DNA of 64,000 bases from Streptomyces venezuelae (lineage in GTDB: Bacteria > Actinomycetota > Actinomycetes > Streptomycetales > Streptomycetaceae): positions 7,682,501 through 7,746,500 of the forward strand of contig NZ_CP029194.1 in assembly GCF_008642375.1 (NCBI RefSeq), given 5' to 3'. Shown in pieces: positions 29,262 to 37,201 of this stretch. The position numbers and the translations under genes were made by a program. Under the pieces are notes generated by a model, which was not told the origin of the DNA, ran no database searches, and saw only the letters and a program-made list of their open reading frames with translations. Within the stretch, counting starts at the first letter, position 1; every line of letters begins with the position of its first letter.

Positions 29262-29435
29262 TCAAGCGGCGCCGGCCGGCGGTCCCGTTCCGCGTGTCAC
29301 ACACGGTTCTGGAGGGCAGGCGCGCCAGGCGGGCGCGGGTGCCGAGGGTACGTTCGCGGCCCGCAGCACCTCGGCGATGCTGTCACGCAGGTGGGCGACG
29401 ACGAGGTCCACGTCGTAGCGCCCGCGCAGGAAGGG
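29262..29435 (-). pseudogene. Possible remnant of a regulator C-terminus
   Basis: A minus-strand frame between the ferredoxin terminator and the HEAT operator reads RGRYDVDLVVAHLRDSIAEV and then a low-complexity tail. It resembles the last helix of a TetR-like regulator, but there is no start codon, ribosome binding site or N-terminal domain. It may be a decayed gene or chance. Confidence 0.22.
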
Positions 29436-29480
29436 ACGGGGCGGCCCCTGACGAGAGGAACTCGCCAGGGGCCGCCCCGT
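29436..29480 (-). terminator. Terminator after the P450-ferredoxin operon
   Basis: Perfect 15-bp stem (29436-29450 with 29466-29480) and 15-nt loop, 31 bp beyond the ferredoxin stop on the minus strand. Confidence 0.8.
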
Positions 29481-29511
29481 GTTCGGGGATGCACGCGTCT
29501 CGCCCTCGGTG

Positions 29512-29727
29512 TCACGAGGCGGGGGAGGACCCGTCCTGCGTGAGGGTGATGACCGAGGCGGGGCAGACACCTGCCGCGACGCGGACCGCCGCCCGCTGCT
29601 CCTCCGGCGGCCGGGCGTCCAGCAGCACGACCAGGCCCTCCTCCTCGTCCTGGTCGAAGACCCGAGGCGCGGTCAGGGCGCACATTCCGGCGCCGAGGCA
29701 GCGGTCGCGGTCGACATGGACGTCCAC
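29512..29727 (-). CDS. [3Fe-4S]-type ferredoxin for P450
   Basis: 71-residue small ferredoxin with Cys10, Cys16 and Cys55 (DRCLGAGMC and VCPAS). The missing second Cys of a 4Fe-4S cluster is typical of the [3Fe-4S] ferredoxins paired with CYP105-type P450s. It carries electrons from a ferredoxin reductase encoded elsewhere to the P450. The GTG at 29727 lies 4 bp after the P450 stop, and its ribosome binding site lies in the P450 end. Confidence 0.92.
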   Translation of the reverse strand: MDVHVDRDRCLGAGMCALTAPRVFDQDEEEGLVVLLDARPPEEQRAAVRVAAGVCPASVITLTQDGSSPAS

Positions 29728-29731
29728 GGGA

Positions 29732-30994
29732 TCAGACCTCGTCCCAGGTCACCGGCAGCCGGTGCACACCGTAGATGCTCATGTCCGTCCGCAGCGGCAC
29801 CTCCTCGGCCGGCACGTCGAGCCGCAGCGTGGGGAACCGACGCAGCAGCGCCGGCAGGGCCACCGTCAGCTCGACGCGGGCCAGTTGCTGCCCCAGGCAC
29901 TGGTGGATGCCGTGCCCGAAGCCCAGGTGTCCCGTGGCCTTGCGGTGCAGGTCGAGCACGTCGGGACCGGGGAACCGCTCCGGGTCCCGGTTGGCGGCCT
30001 CCAGGGACAGGGTGACGCTCTCGCCCGCCTTGACGACCAGCCCGTCCAGCTCGACGTCCACCAGCGCGGACTTCACGCTCGTGTGGGCGACGGTCAGATA
30101 GCGCATGAGCTCCTCGACGGCCTGCGGGGCGAGCTCAGGGTCCGCCCGCAGCGCGTCGGCCTGGGCCGGCTCGGTGAGCAGGGCGAACGTCCCGTGGGCG
30201 ATCATGTTGGCGGTGGTGTCGAGCCCCGCCGCCAGCAGGAAGCCCCCGATGCCGACCAGTTCCTCGTCCGTGAGGTCGGAGTCCCTGGCGAGGTCGCCGA
30301 GCAGGTCGTCGGCGGGCGCGGCGCGCTTGGCCGCCACCAGTTCGGCCATGTACTCCTGGAGCCCGACGAAGGCGCCGTACCGCTCCTCGGGCGTCACGTC
30401 CATGGACATGATCGTGTGCGCGTGCCCCTGGAACCGCTCGCGGTCGGCGTACGGCACCCCGAGCAGCTCGCAGATCATCAGGGCGGGAAGGGGACGGGCG
30501 AACGCCTCGACCAGGTCCACGCCCGGGCCGCCGCGCTCCATGGCGTCCAGGTGCTCCGCGGTGATCTCCGCGACCCGGTCGGAGAGCTGCCGCATGCGGC
30601 GGACGGTGAACTTGCCCGTCAGGATGCGCCGGAAGCGGGTGTGCTCGGGCGCGTCCATCCCGGTCATGTCGCCGAGCGGGGCGGGCGGCAGCGGGCCCTC
30701 GGGCCCGCCGGGGAGCGGGTAGTGCATCAGCTCGTAGCGCGAGCTGAAGCGGCTGTCGCCCATGATCGAGCGGACCGTGGACCAGCCGGTGGCGAGCCAG
30801 CCGACGTGCCCGTCGGGGTACGTCATGCGGGCGAGCGGCCTCTCCTCGCGCAGTTCCGCCAGGCCGGCGGGCGGGTCGAAGGGGCAGCCGGCGGATCGTC
30901 CGGTGGGGAGCGTGACCGGGGCCGCGGCGTCTGCGGGCTCGCCGGCCGCTAAGGTCCGGGCGGTGTCGGGGCGGGTCGACGGTTCGTGCTGCAT
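29732..30994 (-). CDS. Cytochrome P450, CYP105-like
   Basis: 420-residue soluble P450. The oxygen-binding I helix reads AAGLDTTANMIAHG (family AGxxT), ExxR lies in the K helix region (EAANRDPERFPGPD downstream), and the heme loop FGHGIHQCLGQQLAR has the proximal thiolate at Cys366. The N-terminus GCPFDPPAGLAELREERPLARM is typical of CYP105. It forms an operon with the ferredoxin. AGGAGG lies 5 nt before the ATG. A 7-bp sequence (GGTGAGT) is repeated three times just upstream (31007-31027). The substrate is unknown; it could be a tailoring or a xenobiotic-oxidising enzyme. Confidence 0.92.
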   Translation of the reverse strand: MQHEPSTRPDTARTLAAGEPADAAAPVTLPTGRSAGCPFDPPAGLAELREERPLARMTYPDGHVGWLATGWSTVRSIMGDSRFSSRYELMHYPLPGGPEGPLPPAPLGDMTGMDAPEHTRFRRILTGKFTVRRMRQLSDRVAEITAEHLDAMERGGPGVDLVEAFARPLPALMICELLGVPYADRERFQGHAHTIMSMDVTPEERYGAFVGLQEYMAELVAAKRAAPADDLLGDLARDSDLTDEELVGIGGFLLAAGLDTTANMIAHGTFALLTEPAQADALRADPELAPQAVEELMRYLTVAHTSVKSALVDVELDGLVVKAGESVTLSLEAANRDPERFPGPDVLDLHRKATGHLGFGHGIHQCLGQQLARVELTVALPALLRRFPTLRLDVPAEEVPLRTDMSIYGVHRLPVTWDEV

Positions 30995-31046
30995 GGCGTC
31001 CTCCTGGGTGAGTGGTGAGTGGTGAGTGACGTGCGGTGGCGGGGTG

Positions 31047-31838
31047 TCAGAGCGTGGCCGTGCGGCCGAAGGCGGAGCGCGCCCACAGGTAGCCGACGAG
31101 CGTGAGGCCGACGCACCAGGCGAGCGCGAGGTATCCGCTGTTGCCGATCCCGGTGCCCATGAGCAGGCCGCGCAGGGTCTCGATGACGGGGGTGAAGGGC
31201 TGGTACTCGGCGAACCAGCGCAGCCCCGTGGGCATGGAGTCGGTCGGCACGATGGCGCTGCCGAGGAAGGGCAGGAAGGTCAGCGGCAGGGGTGCGTTGC
31301 TCGCCGACTCGGGGGTCTTGGCGACCAGGCCCATGCCGGCCGACAACCAGGTCAGCGCCGTCGTGAGGAGGGCGAGGAGGCCGATCGCGGCGATCCACTC
31401 GACGGCGGAGGCGTCGGGCCGGAAGCCGATGGCGAGCGCGATGCCGATCACCAGGGCGATGGCGATCATGGTCTGGATGACGCTCCCCACGACGTGCCCG
31501 GTGAGGAACGCGGCCCGCGAGATCGACATCGTACGGAACCGGTTGACGATGCCCTCGGTCATGTCGACGCAGACACCGACCGCCGTCGCCACCGCGCCGG
31601 CCGTCGCGGCCATCAGGATGATGCCGGGAGCGACGTAGTCGATGTAGGCGCCGCCGCCGGTGGGCGCGCCGGCGATCCCGCTGCCGAGGGCGCCCCCGAA
31701 GGCGTAGTTGAAGAGCAGCAGCATCATCACCGGCATGATGACGGTGGACAGGGTCATCGAGGGGTAGCGCATGGCGTGCTTGAGATTGCGCCGCAGCATC
31801 GTCATCGAGTCGGCGGCGGCGTACGAGAGGGAGCTCAT
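31047..31838 (-). CDS. ABC-2 type permease, DrrB-like
   Basis: 263-residue membrane subunit with six hydrophobic segments (MPVMMLLLFNYAFGGALG, YVAPGIILMAATAGAVATAVG, MIAIALVIGIALAIGF, LLALLTTALTWLSAGMGLV). AEYQPFTPVIETLRGLLMG near residue 215 is typical of the daunorubicin-resistance DrrB family. Its start overlaps the ATPase stop (ATGA). With the ATPase it forms a multidrug or lipid exporter; the substrate is unknown. Confidence 0.9.
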   Translation of the reverse strand: MSSLSYAAADSMTMLRRNLKHAMRYPSMTLSTVIMPVMMLLLFNYAFGGALGSGIAGAPTGGGAYIDYVAPGIILMAATAGAVATAVGVCVDMTEGIVNRFRTMSISRAAFLTGHVVGSVIQTMIAIALVIGIALAIGFRPDASAVEWIAAIGLLALLTTALTWLSAGMGLVAKTPESASNAPLPLTFLPFLGSAIVPTDSMPTGLRWFAEYQPFTPVIETLRGLLMGTGIGNSGYLALAWCVGLTLVGYLWARSAFGRTATL

Positions 31839-32818
31839 CGGGTCATCTCCGTAGCGGTGGCGGGCGTGCCGTGCCCGGTGAGGGTCAGGAAGACGTCGTC
31901 GAGGTCCGGCGTGTGCACGGTCAGCGACTCGGCCCGGACGTCCGCGGCGTCGAGGACGTCGAGCACGGCCCGCAGGGTGGCGATCCCGCCGTCGCTGGGG
32001 ACGCGCAGCGTGAGCTCCTCCGGGTCACGGGCCGCAGCGCCGAAGTGACGTGCCGCGGCGTCGAGTTCGTCGGCCGTCGCGAACCGGAGGCGGATGTGGC
32101 CGCCGGGGACGATGCGCTTGAGCTCCTCGGAGGTGCCCTCGGCGACGAGCCGGCCCTGGTCGAGGACGGCGATGCGGTCGGCGAGCTGGTCGGCCTCCTC
32201 CAGGTACTGCGTGGTGAGGAAGATCGTCACGCCGTCGTCGGTGACCAGCTCGCGGATGATCTCCCACATGGTGCGGCGGCTGCGGGGGTCGAGCCCGGTG
32301 GTCGGTTCGTCGAGGAAGATGATGCGGGGGTCGCCGACCAGGGTCATCGCGAGGTCGAGCTTGCGGCGCATGCCGCCGGACAGGGTGCTGACGGGCTTCC
32401 GGGCGGCCTCGGTGAGGTCGAACCGGCGCAGGAGCTCGGCGGCGCGCCGCCTGCCCTCGGGCCGGGGCAGGTGCCGGAGGTCGGCCATGAGGAGCAGGTT
32501 CTCCTCGGCGGTGAGGAGGTTGTCCACGGCGGCGAACTGGCCGGTCACGCCGATGGCGGCCCGGACGCGCTCGGGCCGTTCGGCGAGGTCGTGACCGGCG
32601 ACCTGGGCCCGGCCGCCGTCGGGGGCGATCAGCGTGGAGAGGATCTGGACGGTGGTGGTCTTGCCGGCGCCGTTGGGTCCGAGCAGGGCGAAGACCGTGC
32701 CCTCGGGGATGGTCAGGTCGATGCCGTCGAGGACGACCTTCTCGCCGTAGGACTTGCGCAGTCCGAGGGCCGAGATCGCCTGGGCGGTGGCCTGGGTGGT
32801 GAGGGGTGTCGCGGTCAT
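31835..32818 (-). CDS. ABC transporter ATP-binding protein, DrrA-like
   Basis: 327-residue ATPase with Walker A GPNGAGKTTT, signature LSGGMRRKLDLAMTL, Walker B IIFLDEPTTGLDPRSR and switch TTQYLEEADQLADRI. The C-terminal domain ends PDLDDVFLTLTGH, as in DrrA. The ATG at 32818 follows AGGGAGACGCACGCC. It is translationally coupled to the permease. A conserved arrangement of an RHH protein, DUF4097 protein and DrrAB-like exporter is common in Streptomyces, so these four genes are probably one functional unit. Confidence 0.92.
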   Translation of the reverse strand: MTATPLTTQATAQAISALGLRKSYGEKVVLDGIDLTIPEGTVFALLGPNGAGKTTTVQILSTLIAPDGGRAQVAGHDLAERPERVRAAIGVTGQFAAVDNLLTAEENLLLMADLRHLPRPEGRRRAAELLRRFDLTEAARKPVSTLSGGMRRKLDLAMTLVGDPRIIFLDEPTTGLDPRSRRTMWEIIRELVTDDGVTIFLTTQYLEEADQLADRIAVLDQGRLVAEGTSEELKRIVPGGHIRLRFATADELDAAARHFGAAARDPEELTLRVPSDGGIATLRAVLDVLDAADVRAESLTVHTPDLDDVFLTLTGHGTPATATEMTR

Positions 32819-32954
32819 GGCGTGCGTCTCCCTAGGTGTGAGGTGTGACATGGCACATGTGAAATTGCCTGCGGGGTTGCGGGTCGCCGCCGCGAGGGTG
32901 GCGACAGCGGCCCGGGAAGTCAGGCCTGAGGGAGGCCGGGTCCGGGGGAGGTGA

Positions 32955-32979
32955 GGCCCGCAGGGGGAGGGTGCGGGCC
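32955..32979 (-). terminator. Hairpin after the DUF4097 gene
   Basis: 8-bp perfect stem (32955-32962 with 32972-32979) with a 9-nt purine loop, just downstream of the DUF4097 stop on the minus strand. It may separate that gene from the ABC exporter genes that follow. Confidence 0.55.
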
Positions 32980-32982
32980 GGG

Positions 32983-33819
32983 TCAGGCGCGGCGGATCAC
33001 GATGTCGCCGACTCCGGTGCGGGCGTGGATCTCGACGGTCTCCGCGGCGTTGTCGGGGCCCTCGGCGGCGCCGAGCGAGTTGCGCACGGTGCCGACCCGG
33101 GTGTTGACGTCCAGCCACGCCGCGGTGGACTCCCGTACGCCGATCTCCAGGTCGTGCGCGGCGGCCTGGAGCTGGATCACGCCCCGGACGACCTCGTCGA
33201 TGCGGATGGCGCCGTTGGCGGACCTGGCGTCCACGGAGGCGTGGGCGAGGCCGACCGTGATGCGGCCGTTGGCGGAGTTGGCCTTGAGGTCGCCGGTGAT
33301 CTCGCCGATCGTGATCTCGCCGTTGCCGTTCTTGACGACGGCCCCGCCCTTGATCTCGCCGATCTCGACGCGGCCCTGTCCGTGGATCTCGGCCTGGCCG
33401 GTCGCGCGGTTGACGCGGATGTCGCCGTGGCCGGTCCGCAGGTGGGTGACGCCGGCCTCGTCGAGCCGGATGTCGCCGAGGGAGGCCTTCACGCGGCACT
33501 CGCCGAGCGGCCCCTCGCTGATGAAGTCCCCGATGGGGGCGGTGCCGTTGAGGCGTGAGCCCGCGGGGAGCTCGACGGTGATGTCGATCGAGCCGTGCTT
33601 GCCGAACGGCGAGCGCTTCCTGGGTCCCTTCACGGTCAGCGTGCCGTTGGCGTACGTGACCTTGGTCTGCTGCGCGACGCGCACGTCGACGTCCTCGGCT
33701 CCGTTGCTCGGCAGCACCTCGACGACCGTGTCCGTACGGTCGCTCGCCGCGAGGCGTACGTTTCCGACCTCGAAGTCCAGGATCGCGGTGATGGGCTCGG
33801 GCGTTTCGAAAGAAGGCAT
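32983..33819 (-). CDS. DUF4097-type beta-strand repeat protein
   Basis: 278 residues of repetitive short beta strands alternating small and charged residues (GDIRLDEAGVTHLRTGHGDIRV, EIGEIKGGAVVKNGNGEITI, GEITGDLKANSANGRITV, in segments), a right-handed solenoid as in the toast-rack/adhesin DUF4097 family. There is no signal peptide or membrane segment. The ATG at 33819 follows AAGAGGACGGGACAGCC. It sits between the RHH gene and the DrrAB-like exporter. The family function is not established; a scaffold or sensory role is plausible. Confidence 0.85.
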   Translation of the reverse strand: MPSFETPEPITAILDFEVGNVRLAASDRTDTVVEVLPSNGAEDVDVRVAQQTKVTYANGTLTVKGPRKRSPFGKHGSIDITVELPAGSRLNGTAPIGDFISEGPLGECRVKASLGDIRLDEAGVTHLRTGHGDIRVNRATGQAEIHGQGRVEIGEIKGGAVVKNGNGEITIGEITGDLKANSANGRITVGLAHASVDARSANGAIRIDEVVRGVIQLQAAAHDLEIGVRESTAAWLDVNTRVGTVRNSLGAAEGPDNAAETVEIHARTGVGDIVIRRA

Positions 33820-33891
33820 GGCTGTCCCGTCCTCTTGGCTCTGGTGGGTGTTCGCGCAGGTGGTGCGGGTGATGGCGGGGGCGGGGGCCGG

Positions 33892-34425
33892 TTAGCGGAC
33901 CCAGCCCCGGTAGCTCTGGCCCGTTCGGCCGGACCGCGGGGCGGACTGGGCCGGTCCCGCCGGTTCCAGGGCGAGGGCGACCGCCCGGACGAGCCAGGCA
34001 TTGACCGAGAGGCCCTCCTGTCCGGCGGCGTCCTCCACCCGGGCCTTGAGGTGGGCCGGGAGGCGGAAGTTGATGCGGGCGGTGCCCCCTTCGTCGCCGT
34101 CCCCGACGGGCGGCGCCACCGGGGCCGTACGTGGCGCCATCGGTGCCGCCATGGTGGTGTCGTCGTTCGGTGCCTCGGTCGTGAGCGGGGACGTCACCAC
34201 GAACTCGGGATCCGTTCCCCGCAGCCGTACGTCGACCGAGCCCGGCGCCAGTTCGCGGGTGATCTCCTCCGAGGCCGCGGACAGGGCGTTCAGGAGTGTC
34301 AGGCGGGCGGCCGATTCCAGGGGGGCGGTCAGCCGCTCGGCCAGGGCGCGCGCCTCGTCGCCGCCGGCGTTGGCGGCGACCGCGAGCTCGCTGCGGAGGT
34401 GGTCGACGTAGGGAGTCAGGTCCAT
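33892..34425 (-). CDS. HicB/RHH-type DNA-binding protein without toxin partner
   Basis: 177 residues. The C-terminal RHH domain (about 118-160) reads TARINFRLPAHLKARVEDAA then GLSVNAWLVRAVALAL, typical of HicB/Arc-like ribbon-helix-helix repressors. The N-terminal 100 residues are helical with a Pro/Ala-rich linker. No HicA toxin gene is adjacent, so it is probably a regulator. The ATG at 34425 has no ribosome binding site (TATCTCCTC precedes it), which suggests a leaderless message. A 10-bp-phased array of TGGCGCCA palindromes lies immediately upstream and is the probable operator. Confidence 0.82.
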   Translation of the reverse strand: MDLTPYVDHLRSELAVAANAGGDEARALAERLTAPLESAARLTLLNALSAASEEITRELAPGSVDVRLRGTDPEFVVTSPLTTEAPNDDTTMAAPMAPRTAPVAPPVGDGDEGGTARINFRLPAHLKARVEDAAGQEGLSVNAWLVRAVALALEPAGPAQSAPRSGRTGQSYRGWVR

Positions 34426-34435
34426 GAGGAGATAG

Positions 34436-34555
34436 TGGCACCACTGTGGCGCCATTGCAAGTCCCTGTGGCGCCATGTGGCGCTGTGTGGCGCCATTCTG
34501 CGCCAAGCGGTGCCAGGCAATGCCAGGTGGCGCCAGTCCGTGCCGTGCGGGTGCG
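34436..34555. repeat. Helically phased operator array of TGGCGCCA-like units
   Basis: TGGCGCCA, an 8-bp palindrome, occurs perfectly at 34447, 34468, 34488 and 34528. Degenerate copies fill the grid between: TGGCACCA at 34436, TGGCGCTG at 34478, CTGCGCCA at 34498, CGGTGCCA at 34508, CAATGCCA at 34518 and CCGTGCCG at 34538. The spacing is 10-11 bp, one helical turn, over about 11 units. The array lies between the RHH gene start and the next gene's stop, so cooperative RHH binding along one DNA face is likely. Confidence 0.8.
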
Positions 34556-34570
34556 CTCGGTCGGGACGGG

Positions 34571-35272
34571 CTACTCGGCCTGCTGCCGACGCACCATCTC
34601 CGCGATCCAGGCAGGCGCGAACGGCGACGTGCAGCCCGGGGGAGTGGGGTAGTCCTTCAGCACCTGCAAGCGCTCACCGATGTCGATCGCACGGGTCCGG
34701 AGCCCGGGGTGCTCGATCCCGATCTGGGCCAGGCAGTGGTTCATCGCCCACTGGAGCCGGTCCGGGGCGTCCTTCATCTCCGCCTCGATGACGTCGAGCA
34801 GCCCTCCGAGGTCGAGGCCCTCGGGCTTCCTCGCCGCGCGCTCGGTGGTCAGCGCCCAGCCTGCGCTCGCGACCACGGGATCCGGATCGGCGGTCCAGGC
34901 CAGGCGCAGCTCCTCGGAGTGCGGGCTCTTCTTCACCACGTAGCTCACGAGCCAGTCGTGCACCTTGGGTGTGCGCGCCTCGCGCAGCATGGAATCCAGC
35001 TCGTCCCGCCGGAACGCCTTCGGGCGGCAGATCAGGATCGCCAGCAGCCGCGCCGCCGTGTCGTCCGTCGCCCACAGCCGGTGCGAGAGTTCCTGCTGGG
35101 TCTTCAGCCGCTTCGCGAGCGCGCGGAGCTTGCCGAGGTTCACGCCGTGATCGTCGCCGTGCCGCTCGTTCACCGCGCGGATCTTCGGGTCATCGAGTCC
35201 GGCCAGCTCGGCCAGCACCTCGGTCACGGTCGCGTCGGTCACCGTGGCCTCGGCCGCCTTCGTCCCGCTCAC
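34571..35272 (-). CDS. AlkD-like DNA alkylation repair family protein
   Basis: 233 residues, all-helical HEAT-like, resembling the DNA alkylation repair (AlkD) family: KIRAVNERHGDDHGVNLGKLRALAKRL near the N-terminus, ELSHRLWATDDTAARLLAIL, VHDWLVSYVVKKSPHSEELRLAW, and RLQWAMNHCLAQIGIEHPGLRTRAI. AlkD glycosylases flip alkylated bases with Asp and Trp residues; RLWATDD supplies such a pair, but activity is not proven. GTG 35272 is chosen because AGGAGG lies 6 nt upstream; an ATG at 35293 would add 7 residues without a site. Confidence 0.75.
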   Translation of the reverse strand: MSGTKAAEATVTDATVTEVLAELAGLDDPKIRAVNERHGDDHGVNLGKLRALAKRLKTQQELSHRLWATDDTAARLLAILICRPKAFRRDELDSMLREARTPKVHDWLVSYVVKKSPHSEELRLAWTADPDPVVASAGWALTTERAARKPEGLDLGGLLDVIEAEMKDAPDRLQWAMNHCLAQIGIEHPGLRTRAIDIGERLQVLKDYPTPPGCTSPFAPAWIAEMVRRQQAE

Positions 35273-35360
35273 CTGGGGCCTCCTGTCCCGCATGTCGCGC
35301 TCGTCCGGTCCTCAGCCTATGCCGGAGCCGGGCGTCCGGGCTCCCGGGGCTTCCGGTAGG

Positions 35361-36023
35361 TCACCGGGCGTTTTTCGAGCGGGCGTAGTGGCGGCGGGCG
35401 CGGTCGCGGTTGCCGCAGTCGCCCGAGCTGCACCAGCGCCGGGTGCCGCTGCGGCTGCGGTCGAGGAAGAACCATCCGCAGCCGGGTCCTCCGCAGCGCC
35501 GGATCCGTTCGAGGCCCGGGCCGCTCAGCAGCGCTTCGGCCTGGAGGGCGAGGGAGTGGCCCAGGTCGGCGAGCCGCTCCGTGCCGGGCTGCCAGCGCAG
35601 CGGGAACGCCGGCGGCAGCTCCGCGTTCTCGCGGGCCCGGAGGATCACCTGACGGAGCTCGCTCCACTCCTCGGGCGGCGGGGGCCCGCCCTCGGTGAGT
35701 GAGTCCAGGACCGGCCAGAGCAGGGCGCGAAGGTGTCGTAGCGCGGCCAGTTGGCGCTGTGTCTCCTCCGTCTCGGCCTCCCCCAGCGCCTCTTGGAGGG
35801 CGGCGGACTGCTGCGAGGTGAGCAGCCCGGCGGCGACCGCCCATCTCGCCCAGGCCGTGGCGCTCTGCACCCGCTCGGCGTGGCGGGCGGGGTCGGTCCG
35901 CCAGGCGACGGTGTTGGCGAAGTCCAGCACCGGGTGCCCGCCCATGAGCGTCACGCCCGCGGCCGTACCAGGGACGGCGTCGGGGGCGTCGGGGTCGTAC
36001 TTCTCCACGTTCTCCACTGTCAC
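35361..36023 (-). CDS. CGNR zinc-finger regulator (ABATE domain)
   Basis: 220 residues. The N-terminal ABATE-type domain includes GGHPVLDFANTVAWR. The C-terminal CGNR zinc finger reads CGGPGCGWFFLDRS then RRWCSSGDCGNRDRARRHY, with four Cys for zinc. Such proteins are stress or exporter regulators. The GTG at 36023 follows GGTGGG. It is divergent from azlCD, and a 30-bp inverted repeat lies between the start codons, so it probably controls that permease and itself. Confidence 0.87.
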   Translation of the reverse strand: MTVENVEKYDPDAPDAVPGTAAGVTLMGGHPVLDFANTVAWRTDPARHAERVQSATAWARWAVAAGLLTSQQSAALQEALGEAETEETQRQLAALRHLRALLWPVLDSLTEGGPPPPEEWSELRQVILRARENAELPPAFPLRWQPGTERLADLGHSLALQAEALLSGPGLERIRRCGGPGCGWFFLDRSRSGTRRWCSSGDCGNRDRARRHYARSKNAR

Positions 36024-36040
36024 CCCACCAGTGTAGCCAT

Positions 36041-36070
36041 CTAACAGGCGTACAGGCTTATGCCTGTTAG
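36041..36070. promoter_or_regulatory. Inverted-repeat operator between CGNR regulator and azlC
   Basis: CTAACAGGC (36041-36049) and GCCTGTTAG (36062-36070) around a 12-bp AT-richer spacer that repeats ACAGGC. It fills the 56-bp divergent gap and ends 9 bp before the azlC start, so bound regulator would block both promoters. Confidence 0.7.
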
Positions 36071-36079
36071 GTTGTGGCC

Positions 36080-36832
36080 ATGGACAACTCCTTGCCGGCG
36101 CCACGAGGCGTCGCCACACCCCGAGAGCGCTTCCGCTCCGGACTCGAAGTCGGGGCAGGACTGGCAGCCGCCTCGTTCCTGCTCGCCACCAGCTTCGGCG
36201 CGCTGACGCAGGCACAGGGCTGGGGCACCCTCGCGCCGATCCTGTGCTCCGTGGTCGTCTTCTCCGGCTCCGCGCAGTTCGCCCTGGTGGCGGCCCTGGG
36301 GACGGGCGGGGGCGTGGCCTCCGCGGTCACCGCCGCGGCCCTCATCAACAGCCGCTTCCTCCCCATGGGCATGGCCATCGCCGGCGACCTGCGCGGCGGC
36401 CGGCTGCGCAGGGCCCTGGAAGGCCAGGCGGTGGTGGACGGCTCCTGGGCGGCGGCGCACCTCGGCGGCGGACGGTTCGACCGGTACGTGCTCTTCGGCG
36501 CGACCGCTGTCCAGTGGCCGGCCTGGGTCGCAGGGACCGCGCTCGGTGTCGTCGTCGCCCCTGAACCGGAGCTCCTGCACACCCTCGGGCTGGACGTCAT
36601 CACCCCCGCCCTGCTCGTGACGTTCCTGATCGACGAGGTCCGCAAGGAGCGGGCCAACCGGCTGCCGGCCCTGCTCGGCGCGATCATCGCGGCAGCGCTG
36701 ATACTGGTCCTGCCCACCGGACCGGCCTTGATCGGCGCGGCCACCGCCGCCCTCGTCGCCCTCGTCAGACCCGCCCCGAGGACATCGGCCCGTCCGGCCG
36801 ACGCCGACTCGGCAGCCGAGGTGGCCGGATGA
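36080..36832 (+). CDS. azlC: AzlC-type branched-chain amino acid exporter subunit
   Basis: 250-residue inner-membrane protein of the AzlC family with about seven helices. SFLLATSFGALTQAQGWG, LCSVVVFSGSAQFALVAAL and AALINSRFLPMGMAIAGDLR are family signatures (ASQF/NxRHLPMG-like). With AzlD it exports branched-chain amino acids or analogues. A GTG at 36074 in frame is an alternative start. No ribosome binding site is seen, so the message may be leaderless. The next start overlaps its stop by 4 bp. Confidence 0.9.
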   Translation: MDNSLPAPRGVATPRERFRSGLEVGAGLAAASFLLATSFGALTQAQGWGTLAPILCSVVVFSGSAQFALVAALGTGGGVASAVTAAALINSRFLPMGMAIAGDLRGGRLRRALEGQAVVDGSWAAAHLGGGRFDRYVLFGATAVQWPAWVAGTALGVVVAPEPELLHTLGLDVITPALLVTFLIDEVRKERANRLPALLGAIIAAALILVLPTGPALIGAATAALVALVRPAPRTSARPADADSAAEVAG

Positions 36833-37137
36833 GCCTCTGGATCGCCATCGGCGCCATCGCCCTGATCAGCTTCGCCTTCAAGGCCATCGGCCCGGCGGTC
36901 CTGGGCGGCCGCGAACTGCCCGTACGCACCCGGTCCGTACTCGCCCTCGTGGCACCGGCCCTGCTCGCGGGCTTCATCGTGACGGCCTTCGCCGGACCGG
37001 GCTGGAGCGCCGTGGACCTCACCCTGCTCGGCGGCCTCGCGACCGTGGCCGTCCTCCGCCACTACCGGGCACCGCTGCCAGTGACCCTCCTGGGCGCGGT
37101 GGCCGTCACCGCGCTCCTCCGCCTCTGGACGTCATGA
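36829..37137 (+). CDS. azlD: AzlD-type exporter subunit
   Basis: 102-residue small membrane partner of AzlC, with four hydrophobic segments (IAIGAIALISFAFKAIGPAVL, RSVLALVAPALLAGFIVTAFA, LLGGLATVAVLRHY, LLGAVAVTALLRLW). Its ATG overlaps the azlC stop. The pair forms the LIV-E type exporter under the divergent CGNR regulator. Confidence 0.9.
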   Translation: MSLWIAIGAIALISFAFKAIGPAVLGGRELPVRTRSVLALVAPALLAGFIVTAFAGPGWSAVDLTLLGGLATVAVLRHYRAPLPVTLLGAVAVTALLRLWTS

Positions 37138-37201
37138 CACGGGCCACGCGCATGCCGCCCGGCATGGTGAAGTGGTCGCAACCGACCAGAAGGAATCACC
37201 C

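Noticed and set aside
33892..34425. HicAB toxin-antitoxin system
   Set aside because: Only a HicB-like RHH protein is present; neither neighbour is a HicA-like toxin. It is better read as a regulator.
34436..34555. CRISPR array
   Set aside because: Units are 8-bp palindromes at 10-bp spacing with no 20-40 bp spacers and no cas genes.
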